Assembly (NCBI GenBank): GCA_024228935.1
Contig: JAAESX010000051.1
Location: forward strand, 16,696-80,695
DNA: 64,000 nucleotides
Source: Pseudomonadota bacterium
Lineage (GTDB): Bacteria; Myxococcota_A; UBA796; CAJQPC01
Reading direction: 5' to 3'
This document shows, in pieces, positions 25,178 to 34,585 of this stretch. The notes below the pieces were generated by a model. That model had not been told where the DNA came from. It searched no databases and was given only the letters and a program-made list of their open reading frames with translations. Position numbers and translations under genes: made by a program. The number at the start of each line of letters is the position of its first letter. Position 1 is the first letter of the stretch.

Positions 25178-27943
25178 TCAGTCGGCCCGCGTCCAACCGT
25201 CCGGGCCGCGCTCGTAGGTCCGTGTGGGCCAGTACTGCTCGTCGATCCGCAGCGTGATGACGCGCTCGCGGTCCTCGAGATCGACCACGCGCACGCGCAC
25301 CGAGTCCCCGTCGCCCTTGTCGGCGACGGCGGTGAGCAGCGCCTCGACGCTGGGGGTCGGTGTGCCGTCCACGGCCACGATGCGCCAGGTGGCGCGCATG
25401 CCGTAGCGCTGGGCGGGCGTGCCGTACCAGAACCACGCGACGTAGACGCCCTCGCGGGAGATGCCGCGCTGGGAGGCGACCTCGTGGTGGGGAGCGTGCA
25501 GGAGCATCCCCGCCCAGACCGTCACCTCGTCGATGTCGGCCAGGGGCAGCGGAACGGTGGGCACCGTGACCGTCAGCTCAGCGCCGTCCCGCAACAGGGT
25601 CAGCTCGGCCTCGCCGTCCCGCGACGCCCGCTCGACCTCACGGAACCGGGTGACCGGCTCCCCGTCGACGGCGAGCAGGATGTCGCCTCCCTTCAGCAGC
25701 TCGCCGGCGGGCACATCGGCCCAGATCCGCTGGACCTGCAGGCCGGAGAGCTGCTCGGCGTCGTGCTCGACCAGCGCTCGGGCCTGCTCGTCCGACAGGC
25801 CCAGATCGCGAGCGTCGGAGAGGCGGATGGGCGCCCACTCGACCCCCAAGGACCGGAGCTGGGGCTCTTCTCCCGCGGAGAGCGGGCCCAAGACCTCGGT
25901 GACCATCTCGATGGGCAGCCCACGGAACGCGTTCTGACGGCCGTCCGAGGTCTGCCAGACGATGCTGGCCCACAGCGCGTGCACACGGCCCTTCTTGTCC
26001 GCGAGCACACCCCCGACGGTCCCTCCAGTCTCGGAGACCTGGATGGGGGCAAGGTTGGCCTCGCGGAACTGCGGGGGTGACGGCAGCGGCAGGAAGATGG
26101 GGTCCGTCGCCGACACCTCGGTCTTCTTGCTGACGAGCCTTCCATCGCGGGCGTGGCCGACGAGGAAGACCTTGTCCCCGCGAGCCAGATCCTGCGGCAC
26201 GAGCTCGGCGGCGCGCACCGGGGTGTCCCCGAGCAGGCTCGGGTCGTAGCCGAGCACCGCGATGTCGTGCTCGGGGTGGACGAACACCACGTGGCCCGGG
26301 ATGCGCAGCTCGCCCCCGAACGTGATCTCGATGTCCGCGAGCCCGACCGGCAGCGTGTCGCGGTCCACGACGATCAGCCCCCGATCGGTGTCGACGACCA
26401 GGCCGGTCCCCGTGAACTGCGTGGCGGAGACGCCCTCGGTGCGCAGGGGGATGTCGACCTCGACCAGGACGAGCGAAGGCGCGAGCACCTTCTCGGCCTT
26501 GTTCTCCCCCGCTGGGATCGAGGCGGTCGCGGGCTCGGCTCCGCTCGACGCGGGGGCCTCGGGCGAGGCGACGCAGGGCCAGCGCCCCGTGGTGTCGTCC
26601 CGCACGCAGCGCTGCATGGGGTTCCACAGCCGGTCCATCGTCAGGACGGCCACCCGCTCCTGCCGCGGGTTGTCCAGCGCGACGTAGCGGACCGCCACGC
26701 GATCTCCGTGGGGGATGGCGGCGAGCGCGGCCTCGACGGCGTCCAGGTCCGCGACGGGCTCTCCACCGATGGTGCGCAGGACGGCGCCGTCGGGGATGCC
26801 GGCCTCCCGCAGGAGCTCGCCACGCTGAGCGACGTAGACCCCCTCGACGTCCAGGACGTGGTTGCGCGCCTGCTGGTAGCTGAGCGCGTGCAGGATGGCG
26901 CCGCCCACCTCCAGGTACGAGTCGGGCGTGATCGCATGCAGGTCGTCGACCGGGACCTTCACGGACACCGCCTCACCGCGCCGCTCGAGCTCGATGGGGA
27001 TGGTCTCGCCGACGCTCGCGTCCAGGGCGGCCTCCAGCGCCACGAAGCCGTCCAGCCGCTGCCCGCCGACCTGGAGCAGGATGTCACCCACCTCGAGCAG
27101 CTCGTGCTCGGCGATGGAGCCTCGGACCACCAGCAGGCCGTGCCCTTCGGGGAACGCCTCGCGCGTCGCGGCCTCCTCCTCGGGCGAGAGGCCCAGCCGG
27201 ACGAGCTCGTCGTAGCTGCTGTGCTCGAAGGTGGTGCGAACAGTCCCGCGCGTCACCTCGCCGTCGGCCTGGAGCAGCTCCAGCGCCCGCACGACACGGT
27301 CCAGCGGCAGGTAGAAGCTGCTGGCCGCCCGTCGCGAGCCTCCAGCGTTCAAGGCGACCACCTTGCCCTCAGGGCCGACGACCGGCGAGCCGCTCGACCC
27401 GCCCGACGTGCCCGAGGCGGCCTGCAGGTAGAAGGTGTTGAAGTCGTTGTACGTGCTGGAGCCGTAGACGGGAGCGGTCCGATCGAGGCGAGCCAGCGTG
27501 CCGTCGAGGATGCTGATCTTCTCGCCGGCGTCGTTGCCGATGACCCGGATGGGCAGGCCGACGCGCGCGCCATCGGGATCGAGCTCCAGCTCGACGAGAT
27601 CCATGTACTGCAGGTCCTCGGGGTCGAACCGGTAGAACCCGAAGTCGTGCACCGGGTCGCGGTAGATCGCCTCGAGCTCGATCTCCTCGTGGTTGAGGAA
27701 CACGGCCTCGGCGCGCACGGGGCCCGCGTGGACCATGTGCCGGTTGGTGAGGATGAGGCCGTTCTCGGCGTCGACGACGAACCCCGTGCCGACGCTCGCC
27801 GAGGCGGACTCGGTGTCGAAGCTGCGGGTCCCGACGACGCGCAACGCGACGACGCCGGGGACGACGGACTCCAGAGTGGCTTCCCAAGTCGCTTCGGACG
27901 GCGTGTCCTGGGCCAGCGCGAGCCCACACATGATGCTGAACAT
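25178..27943 (-). CDS. Nma111/Deg7-like double-protease HtrA family serine protease
   Basis: 921 residues with a short signal (MFSIMCGLALAQ). Protease domain 1 (about 25-225) has an intact triad: His69 in LTNRHMVH, Asp100 in PVHDFGFYRF and Ser184 in TSGGSSGSPVV. Two PDZ-like domains follow (about 250-340 and 350-425; note EVGDILLQVGGQRLDGFVAL). A second protease-fold domain (about 485-680) is degenerate: VVDRDTL where TNxH belongs and ETGGTVGGVL where GxSGG belongs, though HDIAVL is kept. One or two PDZ-like domains end the protein. One active plus one dead protease domain with several PDZs is the Nma111/Deg7 layout. Probable periplasmic quality control. Confidence 0.9.
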   Translation of the reverse strand: MFSIMCGLALAQDTPSEATWEATLESVVPGVVALRVVGTRSFDTESASASVGTGFVVDAENGLILTNRHMVHAGPVRAEAVFLNHEEIELEAIYRDPVHDFGFYRFDPEDLQYMDLVELELDPDGARVGLPIRVIGNDAGEKISILDGTLARLDRTAPVYGSSTYNDFNTFYLQAASGTSGGSSGSPVVGPEGKVVALNAGGSRRAASSFYLPLDRVVRALELLQADGEVTRGTVRTTFEHSSYDELVRLGLSPEEEAATREAFPEGHGLLVVRGSIAEHELLEVGDILLQVGGQRLDGFVALEAALDASVGETIPIELERRGEAVSVKVPVDDLHAITPDSYLEVGGAILHALSYQQARNHVLDVEGVYVAQRGELLREAGIPDGAVLRTIGGEPVADLDAVEAALAAIPHGDRVAVRYVALDNPRQERVAVLTMDRLWNPMQRCVRDDTTGRWPCVASPEAPASSGAEPATASIPAGENKAEKVLAPSLVLVEVDIPLRTEGVSATQFTGTGLVVDTDRGLIVVDRDTLPVGLADIEITFGGELRIPGHVVFVHPEHDIAVLGYDPSLLGDTPVRAAELVPQDLARGDKVFLVGHARDGRLVSKKTEVSATDPIFLPLPSPPQFREANLAPIQVSETGGTVGGVLADKKGRVHALWASIVWQTSDGRQNAFRGLPIEMVTEVLGPLSAGEEPQLRSLGVEWAPIRLSDARDLGLSDEQARALVEHDAEQLSGLQVQRIWADVPAGELLKGGDILLAVDGEPVTRFREVERASRDGEAELTLLRDGAELTVTVPTVPLPLADIDEVTVWAGMLLHAPHHEVASQRGISREGVYVAWFWYGTPAQRYGMRATWRIVAVDGTPTPSVEALLTAVADKGDGDSVRVRVVDLEDRERVITLRIDEQYWPTRTYERGPDGWTRAD

Positions 27944-27976
27944 GCAGGAAGCCTATCGCCGTGCCAGGATGCGGAC

Positions 27977-28384
27977 ATGTGGCTCCTCGCGCTCGCTTGT
28001 ACCCCCGTGACCCCCGCGAACTACCTGGCCGTCGTCGAGACGAGCCCGCCCCACGGTGCGACGAACGTCCCGCTGGACGCGCAGATCGTCGCCATCTTCA
28101 GTGAGCGGCTGTCCGAGGGCAGCCTGGGCGTCGACAACCTGGGCGTCGAGGACAGCGACGGGAACGAGATCACGGCCGGTGTCTTCTACGAGGACTCCAC
28201 CCAGTCGATCCGGATGTCTCCGGCCGCGAACCTGGACGAGGGCGCGGACTACACGCTCGTCCTCGGCGGCGCGATCACCGGGCTCTCGGGCGGCACGCTG
28301 GGCTCGGAGATCCGCTCCGACTTCCGCACGGGTGGCAGCATCAGCGAAGGCGGGGACGACACCGCCACGGACACGGGTCTCTGA
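27977..28384 (+). CDS. Ig-like (Big_5-type) small lipoprotein
   Basis: 135 residues. MWLLALAC (Cys8) is a minimal lipoprotein signal. The mature part is one SbsA/Big_5-type Ig-like domain: SPPHGATNVPLDAQIVAIFS at 22-41, then strands ending EIRSDFRTG, followed by an acidic Gly/Asp/Thr tail. Such domains are found in surface-layer and adhesion proteins. ATG 27977 is 33 bp from the divergent HtrA-like gene; the long upstream frame is antisense to that gene. The SLC12-type transporter starts 22 bp downstream. Confidence 0.85.
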   Translation: MWLLALACTPVTPANYLAVVETSPPHGATNVPLDAQIVAIFSERLSEGSLGVDNLGVEDSDGNEITAGVFYEDSTQSIRMSPAANLDEGADYTLVLGGAITGLSGGTLGSEIRSDFRTGGSISEGGDDTATDTGL

Positions 28385-28406
28385 GCCGAGATAGGCTCGC
28401 CGCCGC

Positions 28407-30608
28407 ATGAGCGCGGACACCCCGACCCCCAAGGGCCTTGGCCTCGGCACGTTCCTCGGCGTCTACACGCCGACGGTGCTCACGATCCTGGGCGTCATCC
28501 TCTACCTGCGGATGGGCTGGGTCGTCGGGAACGCCGGCGTCTGGGGCACGGTCGCCATCGTCCTGATCGCGAACGTGATCACGGCGATCACGGCGTTCTC
28601 GATGAGCGCGCTCTCGACCAACATGCGCGTCGGCGTCGGCGGCGCCTACTACATCATCAGCCGCTCGATGGGCCTGGAGCTCGGCGGCGCGCTGGGCATC
28701 CCGCTCTACCTCTCGCAGGTGCTCTCCCTGACGCTGTATGCGTTCGGACTCGCCGAGAGCACCGCGTTCGTCGGGCAAGCGCTCCTGGGGTGGGACGTTC
28801 CCGCCTGGGCCATCCAGGCGATGGCGGCGGGCATCGTCATCGCCGTCACCGCGCTGGCCGCCAAGAGCACCGAGCTGGCGCTCAAGGCCCAGCTCCCCAT
28901 CATGGTGTTCATCGCGATCTCGCTGGTCGCGTTCGTGGCGGGCGTCGACTTCGACGTGCAGTACGCCGCCAGCTGGGGTCCTCTCGAGGAGACCGACTTC
29001 TGGGGCGTGTTCGCCGTCTTCTTCCCGGCGGTCACCGGTGTCCTGGCCGGCGTCGGGCTGTCGGGCGACCTGAAGGACCCGGGCAAGTCGATCCCACGCG
29101 GCGTGCTCACCGCCGTCGCGACGGGCTTCGTCGTCTACATCACGATGCCCTTCATCATCGCGCACGCCGCCCCGGTCCACGAACTGCAGCACGACAAGCT
29201 GGTGTGGACCAGCGTGGCCATCGGCGGCTCGTTCGCCATCCTGCCTGGCCTGTTCGGCGCGGTGCTCAGCTCGGCGATCGGCTCGATCCTGGGTGCCCCC
29301 CGGACGCTCCAGGCGCTCGCCCAGGACGGGCTCGTCGCCCGTCGCCTCGGCAAGGTCGACGAGAAGACGGGCGAGCCCATGCTCGCGCTCTACATCTCCG
29401 GGGCGGTCGCGCTCGGGGCCGTCGCGCTCGGAGACCTGAACGCGGTGGCGAGCGTGGTCTCCATGTTCTTCCTGACCACGTACGGGATGCTCAACCTGGC
29501 GGCCGGGCTCGAGGCCTGGATCAAGGACCCGAGCTTCCGTCCGCGCATCCGCGTGCCGTACTGGATCAGCTTCGTGGGAGCCATCGGCTGCTTCCTGGCC
29601 ATGGCGCTGATCAACCCCATCGCGTTCGTGCTCGCGGTCGTGATCGAGATGGCCATCTGGTGGTGGCTCTCACGGCGCCGCCTCGAGGCGACCTGGGGCG
29701 ACCTGCGCAGCGGCTTCTGGTTCGCCATCGCCCGGCTCTCGATGGTCCAGCTCCGCGAGGCCAACGTCGAGGCCCGCAACTGGCGACCGCACATCCTGGT
29801 CTTCAGCGGCGACGTGAAGCGCGACGTCGGCGTCGTCTCCATGGCCGCCCACTTCGGCCAGGACCAGGGCATCGTCAGCGTGCTCACGCTGCACAAAGGC
29901 CACCTCGACGACCGGACCGAGGCGCATCAGATCCTCGAGAGCAACCAGAAGATCCTCGACGACGCCGGCGTGCTCGCGTTCCCCGAGGTCATCATCGGCG
30001 CCGAGAAGGAAGACGCCATCCTGACGGCCGCCCAGGCCAACGGCTTCGCCGGGATCGAGAGCAACATGATGTGCTTCCGGTGGCCGAGCAAGGAGTCCAA
30101 CCGGTTGCCGCGGATGCTCCGATGGGTCCGTCACCTGGACGACCTCGAGAAGAGCACGATGATCATGCGGCCCGTGAAGGGCAGTCGGAAGGCGGGCGCG
30201 GGCGAGCTGCTCGTGTGGTGGAAGGGCAAGGAGGCCAACGGCGACCTCATGCTCCTGCTGGCCCACCTTCTGGTCATGAGCGCGTCCTGGCGAGGTGCCC
30301 GCATCACGCTCGCCAGCGTCGTTGACTCCAACGAGGAAGGCCGGGCCCTGCGCAAGCGGGTCGAGGAGGGCCTGGGCGAGAGCAACATCGAGACCCAGGT
30401 CGAGGTGCTCGTGCGTCCGGCCGACCAGACGCCGCTGGGCTGCATCCGGGAGCGCTCCGCGAGCGCATCGCTGGTCTTCCTGGGCCTGCCGAGGGCGGAG
30501 TCCGGCAACGAGGAAGACGCCGCCAAGCGGCTCATGACCCTGGTCGAGGGCATGCCGAGCGTGATCCTGGTTCGCAACTCCAGCCCGTTCCGCGGTCGCC
30601 TGGTGTGA
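28407..30608 (+). CDS. SLC12-type cation-chloride cotransporter / APC-family permease
   Basis: 733 residues. TM1 has the cation-chloride cotransporter signature GVYTPTVLTILGVILYLRMG (17-36); about 12 membrane segments extend to 430, including VGVGGAYYIISRSMG and GVLAGVGLSGDLKDPGKSIP. The soluble C-terminal 300 residues (from RLSMVQLREANVEARNWRPH) match the SLC12 cytosolic domain, with a VFSGDVKRDVGVV Rossmann-like strand. It probably moves cation with chloride, or amino acids, across the inner membrane. The TGA overlaps the next gene's GTG by 4 nt. Confidence 0.92.
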   Translation: MSADTPTPKGLGLGTFLGVYTPTVLTILGVILYLRMGWVVGNAGVWGTVAIVLIANVITAITAFSMSALSTNMRVGVGGAYYIISRSMGLELGGALGIPLYLSQVLSLTLYAFGLAESTAFVGQALLGWDVPAWAIQAMAAGIVIAVTALAAKSTELALKAQLPIMVFIAISLVAFVAGVDFDVQYAASWGPLEETDFWGVFAVFFPAVTGVLAGVGLSGDLKDPGKSIPRGVLTAVATGFVVYITMPFIIAHAAPVHELQHDKLVWTSVAIGGSFAILPGLFGAVLSSAIGSILGAPRTLQALAQDGLVARRLGKVDEKTGEPMLALYISGAVALGAVALGDLNAVASVVSMFFLTTYGMLNLAAGLEAWIKDPSFRPRIRVPYWISFVGAIGCFLAMALINPIAFVLAVVIEMAIWWWLSRRRLEATWGDLRSGFWFAIARLSMVQLREANVEARNWRPHILVFSGDVKRDVGVVSMAAHFGQDQGIVSVLTLHKGHLDDRTEAHQILESNQKILDDAGVLAFPEVIIGAEKEDAILTAAQANGFAGIESNMMCFRWPSKESNRLPRMLRWVRHLDDLEKSTMIMRPVKGSRKAGAGELLVWWKGKEANGDLMLLLAHLLVMSASWRGARITLASVVDSNEEGRALRKRVEEGLGESNIETQVEVLVRPADQTPLGCIRERSASASLVFLGLPRAESGNEEDAAKRLMTLVEGMPSVILVRNSSPFRGRLV

Positions 30609-31843
30609 AGCTCTCCCGGCCGGACGTCCTGGACGAAGACGGCGTGCCGCTGCCCTGGAACCCGCCCGAGCCGGTGCACGAGGCCCTGGTCGAGGGAACG
30701 GACGACGAGGACGCGTTCGAGGCCGCCCCCAGCGACGAGCTCGGAGGCGAGGCGCCGCTGTGGGTGCGCGAGGAAGCGAACCGCCTCGGCGATCTCGCGG
30801 GCCTTCCCCCTTGCCCCATCGCCTGGCGACCCTCGTCGAACAGCCGCCGCGGGCTGTGCACTGGACGGGTGTGGATGCGGAACGGGGTGCCGCTGCGCAT
30901 CCTGCTGTCCTCCTGCCCGAACTCGGACGAAGCCGAGGTCCTGGCCACCCTCGCGCACGAGTTCGCTCACCCGCTGGCGGGCACCGGACACGGCCGCGGC
31001 TTCCGAGCCGAGCTGTTGGCGCTCGCCGAAGACGCCTGGCCTGGGGCGTTTCCTTCTGCGGACGTCGGCCAGCCCTTTCGGGACCTGGACCGATGGCTGG
31101 CGAGCGGCATCCGGGCAGCTCGACGGGACCGCGAAGCGCCCATCGCCAAGACCAGCAACGACGGCAACACCGCGCGCCTGGTCACGCGCATCCGGAAGCT
31201 CCATCGCCTGAGCGACGCCCAGCTCGGTGAGCCCGAGGGCATCGCCGCGGCGGCTCGGGCGAACGACCTCATCACGGTCTACGGCCTGGGCGGCTACCGG
31301 GTCGAGATCGCGGCCGGGCTCGACGACCAGATGGTCGACCGGTGGGTCCTCGTGAAGCCGCGCCAGCGCTGGCAGCGGTTCCTGTCCCATGCCATCGCCC
31401 GCTTCTTCGGCGTGTTCTCGCTCGAGATGGCCCGGCTGGGACGCATCCACTTCTTCGGTAGGCACGCCGACGTCGTCGCCACGGCCTACCTCGTCGAGGT
31501 CACGATGGAGGCCATCCTCCGCCAGTCCGACGACCACATCGCCGCGTGGAAGAAGGTCCGTCGTCGGACCGCCGGCCAGGTTCGCAGCGAGCGGACCGCG
31601 TTCTGCGGCTCGGCCACCGTCGTGTTCGGTGATCGACTGCGCGAGCTGCGGGACCCGGTGGCCTCGACAGCTCGGGCCGACGCCGAGGAGTTCGCCGCCG
31701 TCGAACACGACAAGCGCGGCATCCGCTGGGGGCGCGCTCGAAGAGCGACCGTCACGCACAACGCCGCGGGGGTCGCGGCGGGAGAGCGGCTGCCCATCGT
31801 GCGCGGGATGGAGGGTCGGAGAGCGCCGAAGCAGCTGACCTGA
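30605..31843 (+). CDS. SprT-like metallopeptidase domain fused to DUF2786
   Basis: 412 residues from GTG 30605, whose start overlaps the transporter stop (GTGA). Residues about 50-165 form a SprT/WLM-like zinc peptidase: HEFAH at 118-122 and a third His at 129 (GTGHGRGF). Residues 185-290 look like DUF2786 (RKLHRLSDAQ, AARANDLITVYGLGGY, FFGRHADVVATAYLVEVTME). The rest is basic, ending in an Arg/Lys-rich tail. No signal peptide. SprT/Spartan-type proteases cleave DNA-protein crosslinks, and DUF2786 occurs in phage and repair-associated proteins, so a nucleoid role is plausible but inferred. Confidence 0.8.
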   Translation: MKLSRPDVLDEDGVPLPWNPPEPVHEALVEGTDDEDAFEAAPSDELGGEAPLWVREEANRLGDLAGLPPCPIAWRPSSNSRRGLCTGRVWMRNGVPLRILLSSCPNSDEAEVLATLAHEFAHPLAGTGHGRGFRAELLALAEDAWPGAFPSADVGQPFRDLDRWLASGIRAARRDREAPIAKTSNDGNTARLVTRIRKLHRLSDAQLGEPEGIAAAARANDLITVYGLGGYRVEIAAGLDDQMVDRWVLVKPRQRWQRFLSHAIARFFGVFSLEMARLGRIHFFGRHADVVATAYLVEVTMEAILRQSDDHIAAWKKVRRRTAGQVRSERTAFCGSATVVFGDRLRELRDPVASTARADAEEFAAVEHDKRGIRWGRARRATVTHNAAGVAAGERLPIVRGMEGRRAPKQLT

Positions 31844-31852
31844 CCCGGCGCC

Positions 31853-31963
31853 TCAACGGTGCTTTCCGTCGCGACGCAGGTGGTGCTCCTGCTGGACGAC
31901 CTCGATGTCGTCCAGGCCGTCGAGCAGCTTCTCGCAGATCATGATGAGCTTCCCGGAGTCCAA
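31853..31963 (-). CDS. Possible small ORF, 36 residues
   Basis: A TTG-started frame preceded by a strong AGGAGGGGG ribosome-binding sequence that overlaps the stop of the upstream cyclic-nucleotide-binding gene. Peptide: MDSGKLIMICEKLLDG followed by acidic and His/Arg-rich residues, amphipathic helical. It lies 9 bp after the upstream stop and ends 9 bp before the convergent gene. The evidence is the ribosome-binding sequence and tight spacing only; it could be chance. Confidence 0.4.
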   Translation of the reverse strand: MDSGKLIMICEKLLDGLDDIEVVQQEHHLRRDGKHR

Positions 31964-31972
31964 GCCCCCTCC

Positions 31973-32489
31973 TCAGCGACCGAACAGGCCGCGAATTCGA
32001 TCGGCGAGCCCACCCGTGCTCGCCGTGTCCTCGGATGGTGCGGGTCGTGGACCGTCGGCCTCCTTCCAGGCCTTCTTCACCTTGCTGTTCGCGAGCCGGA
32101 TGCGGCGGCTCATAGCCGTCAGCATCGCCCGCTCGATCGCCGCGCCCACGGGGTCCTCGCCGCGCCGGGGCGGGAGACGGAACGCCAGGGCCAGCGTGGC
32201 GTGCGAGGCGGTCACCGTGAACAGGGCCGGCATGTTCCCGGTGAGCACGGCGGCCTCGCCCAGGACCTCGCCCGGACGCACCGGGAAGCCGACGCCGTCG
32301 AGGTCGGCCTCAAGAGCTCCGCTGACCACCAGCTAGCGCTTGATCCGACGGTTGGCCGGCCCGGAGCACGCTGGCGCCAGGCCGGAAGTCCTTCACCTCG
32401 CAGCGCTCGACGAACAGCTCCAGGTCCCGACGCTCCACGAGCCGGAACAGCGGCAGGGCCGCGACGGTGTCCACGAGTGAGCGAGCCAT
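31973..32489 (-). pseudogene. Cyclic-nucleotide-binding-domain protein, one-base frameshift
   Basis: From ATG 32489 the frame reads MARSLVDTVAALPLFRLVER, then FRPGASVLRAGQPSDQA, the first strands of a cNMP-binding domain, and then hits a stop. The domain resumes one base out of frame (LVVSGALEADLDGV, GEVLGEAAVLTGN) and ends normally at 31973. Dropping one base near 32334 joins the parts into a smooth 171-residue protein, and the interval is 3n+1 long. The C-terminus is basic and helical. It lacks the effector half of a CRP-type regulator. It could be a true pseudogene or a sequence error. Confidence 0.75.
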
Positions 32490-32581
32490 GGGCCCAGCAT
32501 AGCGCTGGGCCTTGCACCAATTGATTGCCCGAGCAACACTGGTCATGCGCACGCCCCTCAGCCGACCGGGCGACGGTGAAG

Positions 32582-34585
32582 CTACCGGCCTGGGACTGAC
32601 CGACGCCGGCTCACGAGCCACAGCCCGAGCAGCCAGGACACGCCGATCGGCACCGATGAACAGCCCGCTGGATCCTCGCTCGACGTGGGCGGCCGACACT
32701 CCCCGCGCGAGTCGGACGGGAGCCACCACGACCGGTCGATCTCCCCATCCAGCGTGTCCAGTCGACGCAGGAGACGCTCCCCCCCCGCCGGGTCCCGCTG
32801 ACGCTGCCACTTGCCCGCGGTGCACAGGGCCTGGGGCAGCTCCGGGTCGCTCGGGTCCATCCAGTCCGTGCCCCGCTCGGCCAGCTCGAAGGCCGTCCAG
32901 ACCCAGTGGTAGCGGCGGTCCAGGGGCGGCCCGCTCGCCTCGGCCCGCGCCTTCTCGTCGGCGGTCGGGACCACGATGCGGCTGCTGAGGATCTCGTCGG
33001 CGTCCAGCCAGTACGGGTCCTCGGCCACCTCGTCAGCACGAAGCTCCGCCGTGTACGGGCCCGAGTAGAAGCCGCGCAACACCCGGAAGTCCGGCTCCAT
33101 CTCGGTCGCCAGCAGCTCGAAGCCGTCCTGCTTGATGCGGAAGGCCGCGCTCCAGAGGGCCCGGCCGCGCTCGGCCTCCGACAGCTCCTCGTCGTCCCCT
33201 CGCCTCAGATCCCACAGGACCTGGCGGGCGCTGTACTGGGTGTCGTACGGGAAATAGCCGATGGCCTCGCTCCACCGCCCCTCGCGGGCCAGCCGGCGGG
33301 CCAGCAGGTGGCGCATGCTCGCGGCGACCTTGCTGTCCGGCAGGTCCTGTCCATCGAGCAGGTCGTGGACCGGAGCATGGTCGTACTCCAGGTGCTGCCG
33401 TGTCCTCCGCGGGAAGTTCCTCTCGACGAGCACCAGCAGCTCGTCCGTGGTCAACAGCCGCTCGCCCACCCAGGCGGCGTCGAGCCAGTCGCCGCCGTCC
33501 AGGAACGCCAGCAGCGCCTCGTCGTAGCGCTCGGTCGCCACCAGCAGGATGCCGAGCTCGATGTGGGCCGCCTTGAGCGTGTCGTGCCCATGGTGCGGAC
33601 AGCTGGCGTGCTCGGGCACGGGCCCCGCCGTGACCTGGGACAGCTCCTCGACGGCCCGCTCCAGGTCCCCCGAGCGCACGGCGAGCTTCGCCAGCATCCA
33701 GTGCGACATGGGCGCGTCCGGTGCCCTCGATGCCCACTCCGCTGCCGCCTCGAAGTCGCCGCGCTGGTAGGCCGCCCACGCCAGCCGGTCCGCGCCCGCG
33801 AGCTCATCGGCGGTCTCGAGCCACGCCCCAGCCAGCGGCTCGTCCGGGTGGGCGGTGAGGAAGGCGCTCACGGCCTGGGCGACCAGCGGATCCGCCGCGG
33901 CGGCCTCGCGGTCTTCGGCCAGCACGGCAGCGGTCAGGTGGTGGAGATCACTGCAGGACCGGACGCCCCCGGCCGCCCGGTACTGGAGACACGCGGACAG
34001 CGAGTCGGCCGGACCGCTGTAGGCCCCTTCCTGCCGCAGGCTGGCGACGGCCAGGCCCAGGGTGTCCTCGAAGCCGTCCTCGGCCAGCTCACGCACCCGC
34101 TGGTAGTCCTGCCTCAGCAGCGCGTCGTCGGCGTCCTCGGGCCGGGCCATCGGGAGCATGTACGCGGCCCAGGTCGACCTGTAGTGACGCTCGCCGGCGG
34201 GGAGCGCGAGCAGCTCGAGGAACCCCTCCTCCGCCGCCTGCAGGTCGAACGCATGGAGGTCGAGCACAGCCTCCTGGTAGAGCGCGAACTCCAACGGGAC
34301 CCCATCGGGGGCGGGCGCCTCGGCCAGCCGCGCAGAGAGGTAGGCCTGGACGAGCTCCTCGTCGACGCCAGCCGCCCGCAGATCGATGGCGTCTCCCTCG
34401 TCGGTCCGGACGCGTCGCGGCACCAGGTGGGCGGGGACGGACGTCTCGTTCGCGAGCACCCGGATGTCGTCGTCGAACGAGGACGTGGGCGCGGACAGCA
34501 TCTGGCGGCCGACCCAGGAGAGACGGGGGTGATCGAAGTAGGGCCCGCAGGCCTCGGCGGGCAGGGACAACAGCAGCAACAGCAT
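32582..34585 (-). CDS. Exported TPR-like protein with MYXO-CTERM-like C-terminus
   Basis: 667 residues from ATG 34585, which shares one base with the upstream DUF3142 stop. A signal peptide (MLLLLLSLPAEA) leads into about 600 mostly helical residues with TPR-like pairs (AAEEGFLELLALPAGERHY, AWAAYQRGDFEAAAEWASRA, LGILLVATERYDEALLAF). The end is GCSSVPIGVSWLLGLWLVSR followed by more basic residues: a Cys, one membrane helix and Arg residues, as in the MYXO-CTERM sorting signal. It is therefore probably displayed on the surface after processing. Function unknown. Confidence 0.85.
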   Translation of the reverse strand: MLLLLLSLPAEACGPYFDHPRLSWVGRQMLSAPTSSFDDDIRVLANETSVPAHLVPRRVRTDEGDAIDLRAAGVDEELVQAYLSARLAEAPAPDGVPLEFALYQEAVLDLHAFDLQAAEEGFLELLALPAGERHYRSTWAAYMLPMARPEDADDALLRQDYQRVRELAEDGFEDTLGLAVASLRQEGAYSGPADSLSACLQYRAAGGVRSCSDLHHLTAAVLAEDREAAAADPLVAQAVSAFLTAHPDEPLAGAWLETADELAGADRLAWAAYQRGDFEAAAEWASRAPDAPMSHWMLAKLAVRSGDLERAVEELSQVTAGPVPEHASCPHHGHDTLKAAHIELGILLVATERYDEALLAFLDGGDWLDAAWVGERLLTTDELLVLVERNFPRRTRQHLEYDHAPVHDLLDGQDLPDSKVAASMRHLLARRLAREGRWSEAIGYFPYDTQYSARQVLWDLRRGDDEELSEAERGRALWSAAFRIKQDGFELLATEMEPDFRVLRGFYSGPYTAELRADEVAEDPYWLDADEILSSRIVVPTADEKARAEASGPPLDRRYHWVWTAFELAERGTDWMDPSDPELPQALCTAGKWQRQRDPAGGERLLRRLDTLDGEIDRSWWLPSDSRGECRPPTSSEDPAGCSSVPIGVSWLLGLWLVSRRRSVPGR

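Noticed and set aside
31859..32524. 222-codon plus-strand frame over the cyclic-nucleotide-binding gene.
   Set aside because: It is antisense to a recognisable cNMP-binding domain and has low-complexity composition; the minus strand carries the real, although frameshifted, gene.
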